Source of the DNA: Catelliglobosispora koreensis DSM 44566
GTDB lineage: Bacteria; Actinomycetota; Actinomycetes; Mycobacteriales; Micromonosporaceae
Assembly: GCF_000379685.1 (NCBI RefSeq)
Contig: NZ_KB903289.1
Coordinates: 35,543-99,542, forward strand
DNA length: 64,000 bases
Reading direction: 5' to 3'
Below the pieces are notes generated by a model. The model had not been told where the DNA came from and made no database searches. It saw only the letters and a list, made by a program, of their open reading frames with translations. Position numbers and translations under genes: made by a program. The number at the start of each line of letters is the position of its first letter. Within the stretch, counting starts at the first letter, position 1. Below are positions 62,913 through 64,000 of this stretch, one piece after another.

Positions 62913-64000
62913 TTAGTCGATGGCCTGGTAGACGGTGGTCCAGAAGTCGTGGATGGCATGTGCCGAGTTCGGCACGGTCAGCCCCACCTGGGTGAGCAAA
63001 ATTCCGGTGAGCTGCTTGTCCGGGTCGGCGTAAGCGGAGGCTCCGCTGCCGCCGTCCCAGCCGAACTGGCCGACGGACGCGTAGTCACCGCGGTAGGTGC
63101 GCACCGCCATCCCGTAACCCCAGCCGCCGTGCTGTCCCTGGCCGAATGAGATGTGAACGTTGTCGCGGGCCATGGCTTCCCGGTCGGCGAGTTGCGCAGG
63201 CGTGAGGCTGTTGGTGGTCATCAGCTCCACAGCGGGCCGCGACAGGATCCGCTCGGTGCCGTGCATGCCGTGGTTGAGCAGCATCTGGAAATAGGCGTGG
63301 TAATCGTCCACTGTGGACACCAGCCCACCGCCGCCGCCAGGGAACGCTGGAGGCTGGCTCCACCGGCCACCCACGGCCTCGTCCCAGACGTTGAACTCTC
63401 CCGTTTGCGGGTTGGGAGCGTATAGCGTCGGCATTCGGTCGATCTTGTCTTCGGGTACGTGGAAACCCGTGTCCTTCATGTCGAGCGGGTCGAAGATGCG
63501 TTCCCGCAGGAACTTCTCGAACGACTGACCCGTGACCCTGGCGACCAGCACGCCAAGCAGGTCGTTGCTGATCTGGTACTGCCACCGCTCACCCGGCTGG
63601 TGCATCAGCGGCAGTTCGCCAAGACGGCGCATCCACTCGTCCGGCTCGGGCATCGGCTCTGGCAGGTTAGGCGTCAGCCCCTGCTCGAAGATCGCGCCCA
63701 TGATGGGCGTGCCCAGCGCCGTCATGTCCATGCCGAGCCCGAACGTCGACGTCAGTAGATCCCTTACCGTGATCGGCCTCCGCGCCGGCACGGTGTCCTC
63801 CAGCGCGCTGTCGATCCGCGTGAGCACCCGCCTGTTGGCCAGTTCCGGCAGCCACTGGTCCACCGGGTCATCCAGCCGCAGCCGGCACTCGTCGAGCAGA
63901 ACCATCGCGGCCGCGACGGCGACCGGCTTGGAAGTCGACGCCATCCGGAAGATCGTGTCCCGGCGCATCGGCGGCCCACCGTCGTGCTGCATCGTCCCGA
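62913..64000 (-). CDS. Class C beta-lactamase-related serine hydrolase (5' end beyond window)
   Basis: About 360 C-terminal residues are visible; the frame stays open to the right edge, so the start lies outside. The SxxK box is FRMASTSKPVAVAAAMVLLDE; the second box lies in RWQYQISNDLLGVLVARVTGQ; the third region is GGWGYGMAVRTY with FGWDGGSGASAYADP. This is the EstB/penicillin-binding esterase branch of family C. It probably hydrolyses esters or acts on peptides rather than beta-lactams (inference). An ATG ending at 63992 exists but would remove conserved N-terminal sequence, so it is not taken as the start. Confidence 0.88.
   Translation of the reverse strand, partial: GTMQHDGGPPMRRDTIFRMASTSKPVAVAAAMVLLDECRLRLDDPVDQWLPELANRRVLTRIDSALEDTVPARRPITVRDLLTSTFGLGMDMTALGTPIMGAIFEQGLTPNLPEPMPEPDEWMRRLGELPLMHQPGERWQYQISNDLLGVLVARVTGQSFEKFLRERIFDPLDMKDTGFHVPEDKIDRMPTLYAPNPQTGEFNVWDEAVGGRWSQPPAFPGGGGGLVSTVDDYHAYFQMLLNHGMHGTERILSRPAVELMTTNSLTPAQLADREAMARDNVHISFGQGQHGGWGYGMAVRTYRGDYASVGQFGWDGGSGASAYADPDKQLTGILLTQVGLTVPNSAHAIHDFWTTVYQAID

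Noticed and set aside
1-64000. CRISPR arrays, tRNA/rRNA genes, insertion sequences or prophage
   Set aside because: No regularly spaced identical repeats, cloverleaf-like sequences, transposase motifs or phage genes were seen. The repeats at 17.2-17.5 kb are degenerate and lack unique spacers.

Overview
The window comes from a high-GC actinomycete chromosome. It shows dense operons with 4-nt ATGA/GTGA overlaps, many GTG starts, SigE-type ECF sigma factors, an AfsR-type regulator, MbtH, and long-stem terminators without U-tracts. A recurring CCAC(A/T)GTGG palindrome and the gene content fit Pseudonocardiales-like genera, but I cannot name a genus. I see no tRNA, rRNA, CRISPR array or insertion sequence.

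Layout. 1-11 kb holds accessory and housekeeping genes: the end of a secreted RICIN-lectin gene, two divergent LacI regulators, a secreted three-repeat protein, a class A PBP-like protein whose transpeptidase motifs are degenerate, a PCD/VOC fusion, a DoxX/CMD pair, GrpB and a PadR operon. 11.3-30.1 kb is a cobalamin biosynthesis region under three cobalamin riboswitches: cobN; a ChlI/ChlD fusion; cobO-cobB-cobI-cobM-cbiD-cobL-(cbiG-cobJ)-ferredoxin-cobH-cbiX; then cbtB-cbtA-2Fe2S protein-cobD-cobC. It mixes late cobalt insertion (CobN with ChlID) with an early-type chelatase (CbiX) and the CbiD/CbiG ring-contraction enzymes. 30.1-37.6 kb is regulatory and miscellaneous: an AfsR-type regulator, an ECF sigma factor with a membrane-anchored partner, a DMT transporter/TetR pair and two small proteins.

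37.6-61.5 kb is the most notable part: a compact NRPS/PKS operon in which nearly every junction overlaps. It opens with a fusion of a thioesterase to a lantibiotic-dehydratase-like (LanB, glutamylation-type) domain. It continues with NRPS A-T-C-A-T, a PKS in the unusual order KS-AT-KR-DH-ACP, MbtH, a TauD/SyrP-like Fe(II)/2-oxoglutarate dioxygenase and NRPS C-A-T (code reads Asn/Asp). The last gene is a single 1811-residue chain C-A(Ser)-T-TE-MFS, in which a Cys-type thioesterase is fused to a transporter. A divergent 52-codon mini-gene with a strong Shine-Dalgarno site and its own terminator lies upstream. The pathway can be read as making a short peptide-polyketide: aa1, aa2 (Lys2-like A domain), one malonate-derived C2 unit, (hydroxy-)Asn or Asp, then Ser, released and possibly exported by one protein. 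The role of the LanB-type domain is unknown and is the best candidate for new biochemistry here.

61.5-64 kb holds a hypothetical gene, a decayed sigma-factor/partner locus, another unknown gene and a class C beta-lactamase/esterase gene cut by the window edge.
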